A stretch of 64,000 bases of DNA, from the NCBI GenBank assembly GCA_030159075.1, contig BROG01000030.1, forward strand, positions 469,001 to 533,000, written 5' to 3'. This stretch comes from Atrina japonica (Eukaryota; Mollusca; Bivalvia; Pterioida; Pinnidae). Shown here piece by piece: positions 60,901 to 64,000 of the stretch. The stretch's first letter is position 1. Each line of letters opens with the position of its first letter. The notes under the pieces are model-generated. The model had not been told where the DNA came from, searched no databases, and saw only the letters and a list, made by a program, of their open reading frames with translations. Made by a program: the position numbers and the translations under genes.

Positions 60901-61851
60901 TCACCTGCGCACTTAACACTTCTGAGTTGTAACAAGAAGTTTCGTACTCAACACATATCATACCCAATAAAATTAAAATTGTACACTGGAAAACAATAAG
61001 TCTTTAATTGGGTACTAATTGTCATGGGTAGAAATGTTTTGAGCACGAAACTTCTTGATACCACTTGGAAGTGCTTGTTCGCAGGCGAAATTAGTAGGAA
61101 CGCAGTTATCCTGAAAGTGTCTATTGGGTAAACTGTCTTTTACAGTTATTTATATTAATTGATACAAGATAGAGAACGTTGTTTATTTAGTCTAGGCAGA
61201 GTTTATGTTCATGTATCACGGTAATAGCCCTAAATAGAATAGTTTACGTTCGACATTACAAGTCCTAAAATTTGTTTTAAATCACAGCCATTTCTCTGTA
61301 TGAAAAAATTTATTTTACCTGTTCCCAGTGTGATGTTTGGTTTTATTTTTAAATGATTGTTAATGCACGACAGACAATATTTAAAGTTGGTGCGGAAGAT
61401 TCAAGTAAAATTTAGATTGTTAATTTTGAATTAATCTAGAGACTGGAAATTGATCTTTTTGTTTGTTTTTAGAACTACATTAATTTGATTTATTTTCATT
61501 TCATACATGTTAGATAGCAGTAATTTGAATCCCATGGCTATTTTGCCAAAATAACAACCCATTTCAGTACTTTCAGTACTTTGATTTTTGGTTAGTTTTT
61601 TTTGAGAGGCCACTTTTTGGCTGCAAATGGGGTGGTCGCTCAAGAGGAGGACTACTATATCAGCTTTTTTTTTTGCTTTTTTTCACATTAAAAAAAATAA
61701 TGTCAGATTACTATACTTATACTGAAGAATTACAATGCATGCTAATACAATTAAGTTGTTTTTAGGGCTTAGCTTTAATAGAGCGGAATTGTAAACCTGA
61801 AGTCATCTGGTATTTTCCTGTAGAAAATCTCCCAGAAGATATTTCGGAAAG
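48934..61851 (+). CDS. DSCC1: DSCC1 (DCC1), sister chromatid cohesion factor, partial
   Basis: DCC1 joins CTF8 and CTF18-RFC, the alternative PCNA loader needed for sister chromatid cohesion and replication-fork function. Nine exons with AG/GT borders: 48934-49098, 52109-52274, 52765-52899, 54597-54687, 55445-55583, 56537-56625, 58069-58145, 59437-59514, 61766-61851; together 1026 nt, about 342 aa, without internal stops. Family blocks in order: FELAKLEAND, VVIRGDKDEGAVLCTQNKTY, VVHGYFELRPCKPKVKKLKD, FKWEDLLDSVQASESEI, GYWRVLDFDF, FFAELVLRNSEKFNFQEFL, VWEQSVPTGM and GLALIERNCKPEVIWYFPVE. Human DSCC1 is 393 aa, so a few N-terminal residues and about 55 C-terminal residues are missing. The first exon was not found upstream; the last exon(s) are not present before 64000. 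Two introns contain splice-site minisatellites. Confidence 0.94.
51070..51235. mobile_element. Probable MITE with TACAGTGGAACCTG end
   Basis: The left end TACAGTGGAACCTGC and a right block GGTCGTTTCACTCTA are partly inverse; GACCACC-type blocks lie inside. Related to 54188-54367. It lies in the first DSCC1 intron seen. Confidence 0.45.
51351..51595. mobile_element. 245-bp hAT-like MITE with 5-bp duplication GGAGT
   Basis: CAGGGTTCAACATTAA at the left and, read inward, CAGGGGTCAACAATAA at the right are inverted ends. GGAGT flanks both sides (51346-51350, 51596-51600). Inside are hairpins around GGACAAG, including the 18-bp palindrome CTTGTCCTGCAGGACAAG. Confidence 0.8.
52900..53890 (+). repeat. 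Minisatellite starting at a DSCC1 donor, repeating donor sequences
   Basis: The array begins at the donor of the exon ending at 52899. GTAAGTATCCTGG recurs at 52968, 53080 and 53192 (period 112), each after GAAAG. Further units carry AAAAAGGTGAGTAC and AAAAAGGTAAATATCCTGG to about 53600, then more diverged copies. GTGAAAATCATGG inside units resembles the exon end ATGAAAATCATCAGG. Confidence 0.9.
54188..54367. mobile_element. 180-bp TA-flanked MITE
   Basis: CAATAAAACCTG at the left and CAGGTTTCACTG at the right are imperfect inverted ends; TA lies on both sides (54186-54187, 54368-54369). GGCCACC and GGTGGCC blocks further extend the inversion. Confidence 0.65.
55083..55430 (+). repeat. Pyrimidine-rich 35-bp minisatellite before a DSCC1 exon
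   Basis: About nine copies of a unit TTTTCTCTTTGACTAG plus GTCAAGTATGTTTTG run up to the exon starting at 55445. Most copies end in a TAG after a pyrimidine tract, i.e. an acceptor-like sequence. Confidence 0.88.
55712..55940 (+). mobile_element. tRNA-derived SINE, diverged
   Basis: A tRNA-like head on the plus strand has a box A-like TGGCCGAGTTAG (55722 region), a TCTCTCACC block as in the SINE at 3917-4157, and a degenerate box B (AGTTTGAGCCC). It lies in a DSCC1 intron. Confidence 0.7.
57915..57950. repeat. Perfect 16-bp inverted repeat
   Basis: CATTAAATTTGGTCAA (57915-57930) pairs perfectly with TTGACCAAATTTAATG (57935-57950) around CTAA. It lies in a DSCC1 intron about 120 bp before the exon at 58069. 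Confidence 0.9.
58729..58900 (+). mobile_element. SINE family 2 with tRNA-like head
   Basis: A box B-like GGTTCGAGTCTC and upstream GCTCGATTGGCA form a tRNA-like head. The body shares TTCAGATGAGACAGTACAAA, AGTAGGTGTTGGCACGTTAA and AGAACCCTCAC with other copies in the window. Confidence 0.7.
59208..59375 (+). mobile_element. SINE family 2 fragment
   Basis: It shares the GAGAC, GGTC, GGCATGACAAGTAAAAGCGC and CCCTCACTGCATTGC blocks and a CTCTTGAGTGGAAAATTCTT tail with 30600-30800. Head lost. Confidence 0.6.
60868..61121. mobile_element. 254-bp hairpin MITE with about 85-bp inverted ends
   Basis: The left arm starts GACCCTTTCTGGATAACTGC and the right arm read inward GACACTTTCAGGATAACTGC; similarity continues to CAAGAAGTTTCGTACTC. 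TA borders on both sides. The centre (ACCCAATA, ATTGGGTA) is also inverted, so nearly the whole element can fold. It lies in the last DSCC1 intron seen. Confidence 0.85.
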
Positions 61852-62304
61852 GTAATATTTTTTCATTTTCCTATATTACATTGACGACATATAGAGAGTA
61901 TTGTAATTATCCATCTAGAAAATAATAAACAAAAAACACACCCATGGAAAATATCTAATAAATGGATATACATGACCTAATAAAGAACTGGGATAGTCCT
62001 TGATTATCCTTAGATATCACAGGTAGTAACTCAGGTATGACAGGAAGTAATTCAGGTAACATTAAAAAAGGAGAAATCATCCTTATTGCACATGTTTTTT
62101 GATACAGCAAATTAATATTCATCATCCCTTATATCAAGCCCTTTCTCAAAAAATGTAACGGCAGTAGGATAATGTCTACCACTTTTATAGTATATGCCAA
62201 CATAATTGAACCTAGAAGAAGTTGCCTTTAAGAATTGATTACAATATCACTTTTAATAAACACTTTCTCTGCCATTTAATAAATGTGAAATTTCAAATAT
62301 TTGA

Positions 62305-63389
62305 CAGGGTTTTCCCTGGGATTTTCAAATTAGGAGTCCATGGACTCCCACAACTACAAAATTAGGAGTCCATTTGGTAAATTAGGAGTCCATTTGGTAA
62401 ATTAGTAGTCCATTTGCAGTGCACTTCAATTCGACCAGAATTAAACTGAATGTCAAATGTGCACTTGTGTTGTTAATTACAGACATCCCTCTAGGGAAAA
62501 TATCAACAGTACACGTGGAGCATTTATTTTCTGATCATAGCTTAATCATGTCGGGAGAGTGAGTAGTTTTTCCCCCGCACTCATATGTGAAACAAAACAT
62601 CAGCGCCATTTTTATATGTTACTGTAACACATTGTAATTTCCTGATTTGTTCTTGAACACTCAAGATTTCCCTTAATTCAATATATAATTATTGTATACA
62701 TATATGTACTACAGATTAAAGGTTTATAAGAAATAAAATAAAATATAGTTGTTTTAACTACAAAATCATATGGAAAATTTATATTAAAAATCTATAAATT
62801 GTAATACAATTACATGTTTTTAGAAATATAGATGCAAAACTGAAAAGTTACTAAATACATGTAACCTACATGATGCCTCAAATTTATTTATTTTAAAATT
62901 ATATCTATTTTATCCATTTCAAGTATTAAAGTACTTTATCATATGTAAGATTTACATAAACATTTCTGTAAATAAATCATTTTATATAAGTATCATTAGT
63001 ACTTTAATTTTTATTTTTTAATTTCCATAATTCAATTGAAAGTCTGGTTTGGTATCCCTTCTATAATTCATATTTCCGGAAGTACCCATAAAGTGGGGAA
63101 CAATGTTTTATTGTTGATTCTAGATCTACATTAGATCTACATTAGAATTTAGAGGTAAAGTTTTTCATGTTTTATTATAAATAAAATGATGGATTCAGTT
63201 TCTTGTTTTTTTTTCTTGTGAAATTGCACTAGAACATGAGAATTAAGAATTGGCATAAAAAAGAAGCAAACTGGTAGAAATAGGTCGCAGACATCAAGTA
63301 TTTAACGCGTCCACTAGGACGCAATAGATCTTATTTTAGGCGTCATTTAGGATTTTTACGCAGAATTTTTGCGTCAGGGGAAAACCCTG
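62305..63389. mobile_element. hAT-like non-autonomous element, 1.09 kb, duplication TTTGA
   Basis: CAGGGTTTTCCCTGG at the left and, read inward, CAGGGTTTTCCCCTG at the right are inverted ends. TTTGA flanks both sides (62300-62304, 63390-63394). Inside, a 23-bp unit with AGGAGTCCATTTGGTAAATT is tandem near 62355-62415. No ORF of note. Confidence 0.78.
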
Positions 63390-63479
63390 TTTGATAAAGC
63401 AAAACAGAAAAATATTAATTCTAGTGATAATATGAATACTTGTTGTCATGCTTTTACAAGTTTGTCTCCAATCTTCACC

Positions 63480-63660
63480 ATCTTATTTTGAAAACAAGGA
63501 TTTTTTAAATTGGAGTTTCAACAAGTTTTCAGTTTTTATATGGTGGCAGTCAGTTTTCAATGGTAAAGAAGAAAACCTGATTACAGTGTACCTGGAAAGA
63601 GACTGTACTGGCAAGTGAACTTGCAAACTGTCCCACAAAATGAGCTTAGGCTTTGGTAGA
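63480..63660 (-). mobile_element. SINE remnant without head
   Basis: TATGGTGGCAGTCAGTTTTC, AATGGTAAAGAAGAAAACC and CCACAAAATGAGCTTAGGCT resemble the body of the SINEs at 3917-4157 and 23005-23185. Confidence 0.45.
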
Positions 63661-63789
63661 AAACAAATGATAATACTAATACTAAATGTTTGCGTTATAA
63701 GTGTGAACATATTTAATTTTCAGTTGCACATTGTACTAAAAGTATTTAAGGTGGGCCATTATTTTTGCAGCTTATCCATTATTCTAAAA

Positions 63790-64000
63790 ACAAGAGGCCC
63801 AAATGTGTCTTCAAGGTTTATTATTTCGGTTTTATAGGAATGTTTAGTACCTGATCAATTGTTGTTAAGTCATGACCAGTTTGAAATCCAAGATGGTCAC
63901 TGAAATCCAAGATGGTCACCAAGGTGTTAATCATGTAAAATATTTCATAAACTAAATAATTACACCAAACTGAATTATTCTGTAGACTTTGGAAACAGAT
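63790..64000 (+). mobile_element. Start of a Helitron-like repeat, cut by the window edge
   Basis: It begins ACAAGAGGCCCAAATGTG, matching the 5' end of the family at 1625 and 9662. The second hairpin arm is altered. The element runs off the right edge. Confidence 0.5.

Larger units (their letters stand above)
61852..64000. other. DSCC1 intron or downstream sequence, no exon seen
   Basis: The exon ending at 61851 leaves two bases of a codon, so DSCC1 must continue, but no matching C-terminal exon is found before the edge. A 1.09-kb hAT-like element, a SINE remnant (63480-63660) and the start of a Helitron-like repeat fill most of it. Confidence 0.6.

Noticed and set aside
1..64000. CRISPR arrays or bacterial operons
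   Set aside because: The tandem repeats have no unique spacers and the genes are intron-containing animal genes.

Overview
The window looks like nuclear DNA from an animal, most likely a bivalve or closely related mollusc. It is AT-rich, its genes are split by GT-AG introns of 0.3-7 kb, and it is full of minisatellites, tRNA-derived SINEs, MITEs and a repeat with ends of the type CAAGAGGCCC...CAGGTGAGCTAA that I associate with mollusc genomes. No prokaryotic, organellar or viral gene was recognised.

Three host genes were reconstructed exon by exon. (1) 3478-9318, minus strand: an EF-hand gene matching the N-terminal part of EFCAB7, a ciliary Hedgehog regulator; four coding exons give 158 aa. 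(2) 15362-38524, plus strand: a complete ALG6 gene (dolichyl-P-Glc:Man9GlcNAc2-PP-dolichol alpha-1,3-glucosyltransferase); 14 coding exons give 496 aa with every intron phase consistent. (3) 48934-61851, plus strand: DSCC1 (DCC1, a subunit of the CTF18-RFC clamp loader); nine internal exons are present, while the short first exon was not found and the last exon(s) lie beyond the right edge. EFCAB7 and ALG6 stand head to head across about 6 kb. They are also near neighbours on human 1p31.3, so this looks like old microsynteny.

Inside ALG6 intron 1 sits a 4.48-kb Mutator-like (MULE) transposon (15817-20294) with an 8-bp target duplication, inverted ends and tandem subterminal arrays built from the same motif as the ends. 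It carries a DDE transposase broken by one frameshift and, divergently oriented, an intact 179-aa SGNH/GDSL hydrolase. That ORF is followed 32 nt after its stop by a 16-nt stem-loop with the geometry of a histone mRNA 3' end.

The most unusual host feature is the placement of minisatellites on splice sites. Seven 71-bp copies of the acceptor plus first exon bases of ALG6 exon 6 lie directly upstream of that exon. A second array starts at the donor of a DSCC1 exon and repeats strong GTAAGT donors. A third, pyrimidine-rich array leads into another DSCC1 exon.

The rest is intronic and intergenic repeat: several hAT-like elements (three with 5-bp duplications), TA-flanked MITEs, two SINE families, and a Helitron-like element inserted cleanly inside a 32-bp minisatellite. 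The 38.6-48.9 kb interval holds no recognisable coding exon.
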